In this document: one piece after another, positions 1 through 5,618 of the stretch
Layout of the letters: each line of letters opens with the position of its first letter
How positions within the stretch are numbered: the stretch's first letter is position 1
NCBI GenBank assembly: GCA_934655835.1
Contig: CAKUHM010000003.1
Location: forward strand, 1-19,154
Origin: an uncultured Collinsella sp.
GTDB taxonomy: Bacteria > Actinomycetota > Coriobacteriia > Coriobacteriales > Coriobacteriaceae
Length of the DNA: 19,154 nucleotides
Reading direction: 5' to 3'
Made by a program: the position numbers and the translations under genes
Notes under the pieces: model-generated
Told to the model about the DNA's origin: nothing
Databases searched by the model: none
Seen by the model: only the letters and a program-made list of their open reading frames with translations

Positions 1-1
1 C

Positions 2-640
2 GACAACGAGGCCCAGGGGCGCATTATCGCCGAGCTCGCCATCGCCCGCGGCGCACACCATATCGTCGTTGTGGGTCGAGCGGCATTTATGCAGCTCACC
101 CTGCGCGTTCTTGGCATTCACAAGGCGCTGGCGATGCGTCCCGACATTAAGATCGAAGTTATCGACGCCGGCGAATGGAACACCGCGGCCGATGGCTACG
201 GTATCGGTGCACAGATTGCCGAGCGCCCGACCGACGAGCGCCCCGATTTTGTCGTAGGACTTACCGACGTGTTGGCCTCCGGCGTCATCTCGGCGCTGGT
301 CGACAAAGGCATCTGTGTCCCCGGCCAGATTCTTGTCGCCGGATGCGACGGTAACCCGCTTGCCTGGAGCGGATCCGTCTCGCTCACCACGGTTGCTCCC
401 CCGGGCTACGAGATTGGCCGCAAGGGCGTCCAGCTGCTGATGGAACAAATCGAGCAAAAGGCGCCGGCAAAAACCAAGCACATCCGCATCGGATCCGCGG
501 CGCGCACCGTCACCGCGGTCACAGCCGTCGAGGACATCAATCGCCAAGAGCTCGTGCGCCCGTTCCTGTTAGAACGAGCAAGCACCCAGGCAGACACCCA
601 GACCGACGCCACGGCCATCAACCTCGGCGCGTACCTGTAG
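2..640 (+). CDS. LacI-family transcriptional regulator, C-terminal part (5' end outside window)
   Basis: The frame is open from base 2, so the gene starts upstream of the window; the in-frame GTG at 71 is not the start. The visible 212 residues are the periplasmic-binding-protein-like effector domain of LacI/GalR regulators. The order is typical: a D-N-x-x-x-G opening, an alternating alpha/beta fold, 'PDFVVGLTDVLASGVISAL', 'VPGQILVAGCDGNPLAW' (the usual V-G-F/C-D strand), then 'SLTTVAPPGYEIG', where family members carry the conserved TTV-x-x-P. The helix-turn-helix is not visible. It would bind an operator as a dimer and respond to a sugar or sugar phosphate; neither ligand nor target can be read here. 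The tail after 'VTAVEDINRQ' is about 40 residues longer than in many LacI proteins and has no recognisable motif. A terminator-like hairpin follows directly. Confidence 0.88.
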   Translation, partial: DNEAQGRIIAELAIARGAHHIVVVGRAAFMQLTLRVLGIHKALAMRPDIKIEVIDAGEWNTAADGYGIGAQIAERPTDERPDFVVGLTDVLASGVISALVDKGICVPGQILVAGCDGNPLAWSGSVSLTTVAPPGYEIGRKGVQLLMEQIEQKAPAKTKHIRIGSAARTVTAVTAVEDINRQELVRPFLLERASTQADTQTDATAINLGAYL

Positions 641-644
641 CCGC

Positions 645-678
645 TTACCCCGCTGAGTCTTTAGGCGCAGCGGGGTAA
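645..678 (+). terminator. Hairpin after the truncated LacI-family gene
   Basis: TTACCCCGCTG (645-655) and CAGCGGGGTAA (668-678) are perfect 11-bp inverted arms around a 12-nt loop, starting 5 bases after the stop codon. The downstream tract (TCTATCTATG) is only moderately T-rich, so this may be an imperfect intrinsic terminator or a 3'-end stabilising hairpin. Confidence 0.6.
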
Positions 679-700
679 TCTATCTATGCCCACGCGAGCG

Positions 701-786
701 TAACTTCCCATTTCGTGTAAACTCGCGCGCATTTAACTTCCCATTTCGTGTAAGTTCGCCTCCATATAACTTCCCATTTCGTGCAA
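701..786. repeat. Three 20-bp direct repeats at exact 33-bp spacing
   Basis: TAACTTCCCATTTCGTGTAA occurs at 701-720 and 734-753, and with one change (GTGCAA for GTGTAA) at 767-786. The 13-bp spacers are partly similar (actcgcgcgcatt, gttcgcctccata). The period is close to three helical turns, so all copies face the same side of the DNA. They lie in the 317-bp gap between the LacI-family gene and the convergent HAD gene, away from any evident promoter. No function can be assigned. Confidence 0.85.
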
Positions 787-820
787 TGCGACGTTATCAG
801 GCCAATGCTCAAAACAAAAA

Positions 821-854
821 GGGCCCGACAAGCAAGCACTTGTCGGGCCCTTTT
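821..854. terminator. Bidirectional intrinsic terminator
   Basis: GGGCCCGACAAG (821-832) pairs perfectly with CTTGTCGGGCCC (839-850) around a 6-nt loop. It is preceded by AAAAA and followed by TTTT, so it can terminate transcription on either strand between the convergent LacI-family and HAD genes. Confidence 0.88.
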
Positions 855-891
855 CTCTACCGTTCGTTAGAACGGCGGAACAAACAGAAAA

Positions 892-925
892 GCGGCCGTT
901 CGCACAACGCAAACGACCGCCTTTT
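892..925 (-). terminator. Intrinsic terminator of the HAD phosphatase gene
   Basis: GCGGCCGTT (892-900) pairs with AACGACCGC (912-920) with one mismatch. Read on the minus strand the hairpin is followed by TTTTCTGTTTG, which suits termination 33 bp downstream of the stop of the minus-strand HAD gene. On the plus strand it is followed by CTTTTAAAAT, so it may also act in that direction. Confidence 0.7.
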
Positions 926-957
926 AAAATCTAATTGAAATAGATGGTATGCCAGCG

Positions 958-1608
958 CTAGCGCACGTCCTTAACTGCCGCCGTCAGCTCAAACAGCGTG
1001 TCGAGCACGGCGTCGCAACCGTCCACCACGTCCTGCGGCAGCGGGACGATATCGGGCACGGCAAAGACATGGCAGCCGGCCGTGATACCCGAGACGCAGC
1101 CGTTGCGCGAATCCTCGACCACGGCGCACTCCTCGGGAGCAAAGCCCGCGCGCTTGCAGGCAAGCAGATACATCTCGGGATCGGGCTTGCCGTGCACGAC
1201 GTCCTCGCCGCAAGTCACAGTCTCAAACTTGTCAAAGAGACCGAACGCCTTAAGGTTGCGCTCGGCGGTAACGTGGCGCGAAGACGTCGCAAGGCCCACG
1301 TGATAGCCCGCAGCCAAAAGCTCGTCCAGGCACTCGGCAGCGCCGGCCTTAAGCTCCAGCTCGGTCTTGACCATCTCGTCGCGAATCTCCTTGTGGCGGA
1401 CATAAATCGCCTCGGCGATCTCGTGGCTACCGTAGCGCTCCTCGAGAATGCCCATGACATCTACCAGCGTACGGCCGATAAACTGATGAATCAGCGCGTC
1501 ATCAATCGCGAGCCCCAGCTCGGCAGCGCCCGCCTTCCACGCCTTAATACCCAGTCGCTCGGTGTCGACCAGCGTTCCATCCATATCAAAAATGACAGCC
1601 TTGATCAT
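958..1608 (-). CDS. HAD-superfamily hydrolase, beta-phosphoglucomutase-like phosphatase
   Basis: A 216-residue cytoplasmic HAD enzyme expected to hydrolyse or isomerise a phosphorylated sugar or other small phosphoester through an aspartyl-phosphate. Motif I is DMDGT, with nucleophile Asp8 and acid/base Asp10. A helical cap covers about residues 16-85. Motif II is 'LATSS' near Ser109, motif III Lys141 in 'GKPDPEMY', and motif IV Glu165-Asp166 in 'VVEDSRNG'. The K-P-D-P-E-x-Y context fits the beta-PGM/GS-like phosphatase subgroup; the substrate cannot be told. I chose the ATG at 1608 because GGGGGGA lies just upstream (1613-1620) and the family starts right before the first strand; an in-frame ATG at 1632 would add 8 atypical residues. 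The gene is divergent from larE, and a palindrome at 1663-1679 sits between them. Confidence 0.9.
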   Translation of the reverse strand: MIKAVIFDMDGTLVDTERLGIKAWKAGAAELGLAIDDALIHQFIGRTLVDVMGILEERYGSHEIAEAIYVRHKEIRDEMVKTELELKAGAAECLDELLAAGYHVGLATSSRHVTAERNLKAFGLFDKFETVTCGEDVVHGKPDPEMYLLACKRAGFAPEECAVVEDSRNGCVSGITAGCHVFAVPDIVPLPQDVVDGCDAVLDTLFELTAAVKDVR

Positions 1609-1662
1609 TTCGGTCCCCCCATTGGCTTGCATTGCCGCTACTCTACCGCACTTTACGAACTT

Positions 1663-1679
1663 GTATATAACGTATATAC
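1663..1679. promoter_or_regulatory. Palindromic operator candidate in the HAD/larE divergent region
   Basis: GTATATAACGTATATAC has perfect 7-bp arms (GTATATA/TATATAC) around ACG. It lies in the 165-bp divergent gap, about 55 bp upstream of the HAD start and 95 bp upstream of larE, in a local AT-rich stretch. The geometry suits a small dimeric repressor site. The regulator is unknown, and an AT-rich promoter element is an alternative. Confidence 0.4.
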
Positions 1680-1734
1680 ATATTGCACTTTCGTTACATA
1701 GATAGAAGTCTTATGGCGAGCGGCTCGGTAGGAT

Positions 1735-1740
1735 TATAGT
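1735..1740 (+). promoter_or_regulatory. Possible -10 box for larE
   Basis: TATAGT lies 33 bp before the larE ATG. No good -35 hexamer is seen 16-18 bp upstream (the sequence there is around TTATGG), so this is only a weak promoter call. Confidence 0.35.
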
Positions 1741-1773
1741 TTCGTCCGAGCTTTCAACTGTAAGGAACGTTTC

Positions 1774-2652
1774 ATGCTTTCAGACACCACCGCACCCGCA
1801 GAGGAGCTTCAGAACAAACTCGCAGCGCTCGAGCAGCTGCTTTTGGCATATGGACGCGTCGCCATCGGCTTTTCCGGCGGCGTCGACAGCAGCTTTTTGG
1901 CCGCCGTTTGCTCCCGCATCATGCCCGCCAACACCCTTCTCGTCCATCTCACCACGCCGCTCATCGGCACGCCCGAGCAGGCTTCGTTTGAGCGATCTGT
2001 TGACGGACAAGCCGATGAGAGCCCGCATTTTAAGCTTCCGGTGCTTAATCTTTCGGTTGACCAGCTCCAGCTTCCTCAGGTTGCCTGCAATGACGCCGAC
2101 CGCTGCTATCACTGCAAACGCGCCGGCTTCACCGCCATCGTCAACCACGCCAAGTCACTGGGTTTCCCCACCGTCATCGACGGCAGCAACGCGAGCGACC
2201 GCGGCGACTACCGCCCCGGCATGCGCGCTGCCGAAGAGCTCGGCGTGCGCTCGCCTCTTATGGAGGTCGGCTTTACCAAGGAAGAGGAGCGCGAGCTGCT
2301 GCGCGCATGGGGCTATCCCGTCTGGAATCTGCCCGCCGGCGCCTGCCTTGCCACGCGCATCCCCACGGGCGAGAAGCTTACGCGCGAGAAGGTCGACCTG
2401 ATTCGCGCCTGCGAGGATTACCTGCACGACCTTGACCTTTCGCAGGTCCGCGCGCGACTGGTCGGCGGCTGTATGCATATCGAGGCCGCCCCGTCCGACG
2501 TCGCCAAGATCGCCGCCCTCGGCGGAACCTTGGTCGATGCCGAAGGCAAAACCACGCTGCCCGCCGCCATCGAGTCGGCCCTACGCGACCTAGGCTGCAA
2601 CGACATCTCCCCCGAGGTCACCCCCTACATCCACGGCGCGATGAATCAATAG
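1774..2652 (+). CDS. larE: LarE-type ATP-dependent sulfur transferase (PP-loop)
   Basis: A 292-residue cytoplasmic PP-loop protein. In characterised systems LarE adenylates and thiolates pyridinium-3,5-biscarboxylic acid mononucleotide, giving sulfur for the nickel-pincer cofactor of lactate racemase and related enzymes. The PP-loop SGGVDSS is at residues 34-40. 'VIDGSNASDRGDYRPGM' (134-150) and 'PAGACLATRIPTGE' (187-200) are LarE hallmarks, the latter holding Cys191 at the sacrificial-cysteine position. Cys111-x-x-Cys114 ('CYHCK') is also present, giving the three-cysteine pattern linked in some LarE proteins to an iron-sulfur cluster. AAGGAA upstream supports the ATG at 1774. No larA, larB or larC is adjacent, so partners must lie elsewhere, or the protein serves another thiolation. 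It stands alone, facing the palindrome-rich gap. Confidence 0.87.
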   Translation: MLSDTTAPAEELQNKLAALEQLLLAYGRVAIGFSGGVDSSFLAAVCSRIMPANTLLVHLTTPLIGTPEQASFERSVDGQADESPHFKLPVLNLSVDQLQLPQVACNDADRCYHCKRAGFTAIVNHAKSLGFPTVIDGSNASDRGDYRPGMRAAEELGVRSPLMEVGFTKEEERELLRAWGYPVWNLPAGACLATRIPTGEKLTREKVDLIRACEDYLHDLDLSQVRARLVGGCMHIEAAPSDVAKIAALGGTLVDAEGKTTLPAAIESALRDLGCNDISPEVTPYIHGAMNQ

Positions 2653-2665
2653 GCAACGCCCCAAT

Positions 2666-2733
2666 AAGTTGCGGCGAAATAGTTCCTGAATAACGGCTTT
2701 TTGCGCTAACCAGGAACTATTCCACCGCAACTT
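2666..2733. repeat. Long inverted repeat downstream of larE
   Basis: A 23-bp arm at 2666-2688 (starting AAGTTGCGG, ending AGTTCCTG) is matched by 2711-2733 (CAGGAACT...CCGCAACTT) with only two mismatches, around a 22-nt loop. It starts 14 bp after the larE stop. There is no poly-T tract after it on either strand, so a dispersed palindromic element is at least as likely as a terminator. Confidence 0.75.
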
Positions 2734-2784
2734 CCAAATGATCATTCGAAGCCGGCTGCCTTGAACCGTGAATCGGACTGCTCG

Positions 2785-2942
2785 CCACGAAATGGGCCTA
2801 TTTACTACGTTTCACTGGCCACCCTCGACCATGCCGAAAAACACGAAATTAAAACCGCAGGTAGACGGCTTACCGATTTTCAGAAAACACGGCCATGGTC
2901 GACCGGTGCGGGTCAAACGTAGTAGATAGGCCGTTTTTGTGG
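2785..2942. repeat. 158-bp imperfect inverted-repeat element
   Basis: Two 49-bp arms, 2785-2833 and 2894-2942, match at about 38 of 49 positions as reverse complements. The core CTATNTACTACGTTT and the inner tip TCGACCATG are identical. A 60-nt spacer separates them. No transposase or credible ORF lies inside; the 67-codon minus-strand frame crossing it looks spurious. It resembles a non-autonomous (MITE-like) or REP-type element, but no target-site duplication is obvious. Confidence 0.7.
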
Positions 2943-2965
2943 CGCGACACCAGATCGGTCTTTTT

Positions 2966-3028
2966 GGACGGGACTTTTTGACTATTTGCGCCAGCCTAGT
3001 TGCCCAACTAGTCAAAAAAGCCCCGCCC
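2966..3028. repeat. Inverted repeat with nested palindrome
   Basis: GGACGGGACTTTTTGACTA (2966-2984) is mirrored by TAGTCAAAAAAGCCCCGCCC (3009-3028), with one extra A and two substitutions. In the loop, CTAGTT/AACTAG (2996-3011) forms a second perfect 6-bp palindrome. The function is unknown; it is the third palindrome in this gap. Confidence 0.65.
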
Positions 3029-3071
3029 TAAATTAACTAATTCAGGTTGAGCATAAGTGAGCGAGCGAGTT

Positions 3072-3157
3072 CCGGGTGCGGCAAGGTGACGTGAAACAAG
3101 CGGGCGCTGACCTTTTGGTCGCGCCCGTGAAGCTGAACGTCAGATTGCCGTGCCCGG
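3072..3157 (+). ncRNA. Candidate structured RNA (compound stem-loop)
   Basis: The outer stem 3072-3092 pairs with 3137-3157 at 19 of 21 positions, counting two adjacent G-U wobbles. The inner stem 3101-3112 pairs with 3117-3127 (11 bp, one bulged T) and is capped by TTTT. The internal loop between them (GAAACAAG / TGAAGCTGA) is purine-rich, and GA on each strand abuts the outer stem, allowing tandem G-A pairs. The wobbles become A-C mismatches on the minus strand, which favours a plus-strand RNA. A perfect 12-bp hairpin (3178-3204) and a second hairpin with TTTT (3249-3281) follow and could define its 3' end. No promoter is clear. It could equally be a dispersed repeat. Confidence 0.45.
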
Positions 3158-3177
3158 GGCCTGCGCAGCGCCAAGCA

Positions 3178-3204
3178 GTTACGCCGTTTGTAAAACGGCG
3201 TAAC
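3178..3204. terminator. Perfect 12-bp hairpin after the candidate RNA
   Basis: GTTACGCCGTTT (3178-3189) and AAACGGCGTAAC (3193-3204) pair perfectly around a 3-nt loop. The plus-strand flank (CTATAGGTTTATTTTGG) is moderately T-rich, so weak plus-strand termination is possible. Confidence 0.5.
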
Positions 3205-3248
3205 CTATAGGTTTATTTTGGTCGGTTTTATCTGGGCAAACGCAAGCA

Positions 3249-3281
3249 GGGCCGCTGCGCTTATGGCGTCGCGGCCCTTTT
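3249..3281. terminator. Terminator-like hairpin at the end of operon 1
   Basis: GGGCCGC (3249-3255) pairs with GCGGCCC (3271-3277) and TTTT follows on the plus strand. Located about 40 bp past the stop of the minus-strand EIIA gene, it could also end operon 1, although the minus-strand flank (TGCTTGCGTTTG) has a weaker T tract. Confidence 0.6.
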
Positions 3282-3320
3282 CCTTGGAGAAGGATCGATT
3301 AATGGAACGGAGAACCCGTT

Positions 3321-3773
3321 CTAGCCCTCGAGGCCGGCGTTGATAAGCTCGGCAATCTCTACGGGGTCGGTGCTTTCGCGCACCTTGTCGCGGAAACCAG
3401 CGTCCATCAGCATCACGGCCGCCTTGGAAAGCAGGCGCAAATGCGTGGTGCCAGCCTCGCCAGCGGGAACATACAGCGCGAGCGCGACATCGACGGGAAC
3501 GCCGTCAAAGCTCGGCCACTCAACGGGCTCGGCCAACTTGAGCACGGCCACGCCCGGCGTATGAATCGCATCGCTCTTGGCATGCGGAACGGCAAAGCCA
3601 GCGACAAGACCGGTCTCGGCCTCATTTTCGCGAGCAATAAAGGCGGCCTCTACGGCAGACGCGTCATCGGCAAAGCCAAGTTCAACAGCCTGCTCGGACA
3701 AATAATGCAGAGCATCCTCGCGCGAGGCGGCAGCATGTCCGATCGTCACCTGATTGGCAGATACAAATCCCAT
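3321..3773 (-). CDS. PTS fructose-type EIIA component (PTS_EIIA_2), operon 1
   Basis: A 150-residue soluble phosphocarrier that accepts phosphate from HPr and passes it to EIIB of the cognate permease. The phosphorylated histidine is predicted as His64 in 'GFAVPHAKS', with the second conserved histidine at His111 in 'GTTHLRLLSKAA'; both are hallmarks of the fructose/mannitol EIIA fold. Size is normal for a stand-alone domain. The start at 3773 has a strong SD (AAGGAGGG) that overlaps the stop of the upstream transketolase gene, only 12 bp away, so the two are probably translationally linked. It is the last gene of the operon, and the EIIBC protein encoded first (7846-9318) has no EIIA domain of its own, so this is its likely donor. 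Confidence 0.93.
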   Translation of the reverse strand: MGFVSANQVTIGHAAASREDALHYLSEQAVELGFADDASAVEAAFIARENEAETGLVAGFAVPHAKSDAIHTPGVAVLKLAEPVEWPSFDGVPVDVALALYVPAGEAGTTHLRLLSKAAVMLMDAGFRDKVRESTDPVEIAELINAGLEG

Positions 3774-3785
3774 GGAAAACCCTCC

Positions 3786-4724
3786 TTACAGCACGGACCT
3801 GACCGCGGCTTCGATGCCGTCGGCATCCAAACCGTACTTGTGCAGCAAATCGACCGCGGGGCCAGACTCGCCATACACATCGCGCACGCCGACGCGACGC
3901 ATCGGCACCGGATGCTGCTCGGCAAGCACCGAGGCAACCGCCTCGCCAAGACCGCCGATAATCGAATGCTCCTCGGCGGTGACCACGCGACCGGTCTTCT
4001 TTGCGCTGGCGACAACCAGGCGCTCGTCGAGCGGCTTGATCGTGTGCATGTTGATAACCTCGGCATCGATGCCATCGGCGGCGAGCGCCTCGGCAGCGGC
4101 AAGCGCCTCGGCGACCATAAGGCCGCAGGCGACGATGGTCACATCGGACCCCTCGCGCACGACCACGCCGCGACCAATCTTGAACTCATAGTCCTCGCGG
4201 TCGTTGATGACCGGCGTCGCCAGGCGGCCGAAGCGCATGTAGACCGGTCCCTCAAACTCGTAGGCGGCGCGCACGCAGGCGCGGGCCTCGACATCGTCGG
4301 CGGGGACGACCACGGTCATGCCCGGGATCGTGCGCATGAGCGCGATGTCCTCGCAGCACTGGTGCGTGGCGCCATCCTCACCCACCGAAATGCCCGCGTG
4401 TGTAGCGCCGATCTTGACGTTGAGATGCGGGTAGCCGATGGAGTTGCGGACCTGTTCGTAGGCGCGACCGGCGGCAAACATGGCAAAGGTGCTCGCGAAG
4501 GCAACGCGGCCCGTGGTCGCGATGCCGGCGGCAAGGCCCATCAGGTTGCTCTCGGCGATGCCGGCATCATAGAAGCGCTCGGGATGGGCGGCCTTAAACT
4601 TGCCGGTCTGCGTGGCGGCCGCCAGGTCGGCATCGAGAACCACGAAGTCATCGCGCTCGTTGCCCAGCTCGACAAGCGCCTCGCCGTAGCTTACGCGCGT
4701 GGCGACTTTTTTGACCTCTGCCAT
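3786..4724 (-). CDS. Transketolase, C-terminal subunit
   Basis: A 312-residue subunit carrying the pyrimidine-binding and C-terminal domains of transketolase. It is expected to form the active TPP enzyme with the N subunit encoded just upstream, moving two-carbon ketol units between sugar phosphates. 'RFYDAGIAESNLMGLAAG' (50-67) carries the catalytic-type glutamate Glu58; 'ASTFAMFAAGRAYEQVR' and 'GATHAGISVGEDGATHQ' are typical cofactor and interface segments. The last third holds the 'IKPLDERLV' strand and 'VVTAEEHSIIGGLGEAV', standard for the C domain. The ATG at 4724 shares its A with the TAA of the N-subunit gene (TAATG) and follows GGAGGAG, so translation is coupled and the subunits are probably made in equal amounts. 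The frame is open further upstream, but that would overlap the N gene. Confidence 0.94.
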   Translation of the reverse strand: MAEVKKVATRVSYGEALVELGNERDDFVVLDADLAAATQTGKFKAAHPERFYDAGIAESNLMGLAAGIATTGRVAFASTFAMFAAGRAYEQVRNSIGYPHLNVKIGATHAGISVGEDGATHQCCEDIALMRTIPGMTVVVPADDVEARACVRAAYEFEGPVYMRFGRLATPVINDREDYEFKIGRGVVVREGSDVTIVACGLMVAEALAAAEALAADGIDAEVINMHTIKPLDERLVVASAKKTGRVVTAEEHSIIGGLGEAVASVLAEQHPVPMRRVGVRDVYGESGPAVDLLHKYGLDADGIEAAVRSVL

Positions 4725-5554
4725 TAGAGCTCCTCCCCTGCTGCCGCGAGCTCGGCCATAGCCTGCTCGAACTGCTCGTCGTTGGGCGCCTTGCCATGCC
4801 AGCCCACCTGGTTCTCCATAAAGGAGACGCCCTTGCCCTTCACCGTCTCGGCGATGATGGCTACAGGCGCGCCGCTCACCTTGCGAGCCTCGGCGAAAGC
4901 AGCTGCGATCTGCTCCATGTCGTTGCCGTCGGCTAGCTCGATCACATGCCACTTGAAGGCGCGGAACTTATCTGCGAGCGGCATCGCCGAGTTGACCTCG
5001 TCGATCGTTCCGTCAATCTGCAGGCCGTTGTGGTCGACGACCGCCACAAGGTTGTCGAGCGCGTGGTTACCGGCGAACATGGCCGCTTCCCACACCTGTC
5101 CCTCCTCGCACTCGCCGTCACCCAGCAGCGTGTAGACACGGTAGCTGTCGCCCCAGTGCTTGGCGGCAAGCGCCATTCCAACAGCAGCGGAAATGCCCTG
5201 TCCGAGCGAGCCGGTGGACATGTCAACGCCCGGGGTGTCGTTCATATTGGGGTGGCCTTGCAGACGGCTGCCAATATGACGGAGCGTCTCGAGCTCCTCC
5301 TTGCCGAAGAACCCGCGCTCGGCAAGCACGGCGTAGAGGGCGGGGGCGCAGTGGCCCTTGGAAAGCACGAAGCGGTCGCGGTCGGCGCGACGCGAATCCG
5401 CCGGGTCGACATCCATCTCTGCAAAGTAGAGATAGGTCATGATGTCGGCAGCGCCAAGCGATCCGCCCGGATGTCCCGACTTGGCAGCATGAACCGCCGT
5501 CACGACACCCTTCCTGACCTCGTTGGCAACCTTCGCCAGCTCCTGATTGGTCAT
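4724..5554 (-). CDS. Transketolase, N-terminal subunit
   Basis: A 276-residue subunit with the TPP pyrophosphate-binding domain of transketolase. 'AAKSGHPGGSLGAADI' (23-38), 'LSKGHCAPALY' (64-74) and 'GSLGQGISAAVGMA' (115-128) are canonical. 'GDGECEEGQVWEA' (145-157) plus 'DHNGLQ' (174-179) form the Mg-TPP binding motif. Split transketolases of this kind are common in bacteria and archaea. The ATG at 5554 has GAGAGGA seven bases upstream; an extension to 5656 would run through the upstream intercistronic hairpin and lacks family similarity. It sits between the transaldolase and transketolase C genes. The two enzymes together would feed pentose, tetrose and hexose phosphates through the non-oxidative pentose phosphate pathway. 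Confidence 0.94.
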   Translation of the reverse strand: MTNQELAKVANEVRKGVVTAVHAAKSGHPGGSLGAADIMTYLYFAEMDVDPADSRRADRDRFVLSKGHCAPALYAVLAERGFFGKEELETLRHIGSRLQGHPNMNDTPGVDMSTGSLGQGISAAVGMALAAKHWGDSYRVYTLLGDGECEEGQVWEAAMFAGNHALDNLVAVVDHNGLQIDGTIDEVNSAMPLADKFRAFKWHVIELADGNDMEQIAAAFAEARKVSGAPVAIIAETVKGKGVSFMENQVGWHGKAPNDEQFEQAMAELAAAGEEL

Positions 5555-5576
5555 AGGGAATTCCTCTCTTGAGCGC

Positions 5577-5608
5577 GCCTGCCCGGCATGGACAAATGCC
5601 AGGCAGGC
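5577..5608 (-). promoter_or_regulatory. Intercistronic hairpin between transaldolase and transketolase genes
   Basis: On the minus strand GCCTGCCTGGCAT and ATGCCGGGCAGGC form a 13-bp stem with one G-U pair and a 6-nt loop, in the 64-bp gap between the two genes. No T tract follows. It could protect the upstream message from 3' decay or attenuate transcription. Confidence 0.6.
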
Positions 5609-5618
5609 GAAGCCATCG

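Noticed and set aside
701..786. CRISPR array
   Set aside because: Only three 20-bp units with 13-bp, partly similar spacers and no cas genes; this does not fit a CRISPR array.
949..1701. Long plus-strand frame antisense to the HAD gene
   Set aside because: It mirrors the GC-rich codon pattern of the HAD gene, has no recognisable motif and low-complexity composition; the opposite strand carries all HAD motifs.
2812..3015. 67-codon minus-strand frame in the palindrome-rich gap
   Set aside because: It runs through two inverted repeats, has no ribosome-binding site and no family resemblance.
3441..4727. 428-codon plus-strand frame opposite EIIA and transketolase C
   Set aside because: It crosses two confirmed genes and their junction, has a biased His/Arg/Gly/Asp composition, and no domain is visible. 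Similar antisense frames at 6361-7842, 7975-9507, 11965-13209, 13493-14584 and 14979-16442 were dropped for the same reason.
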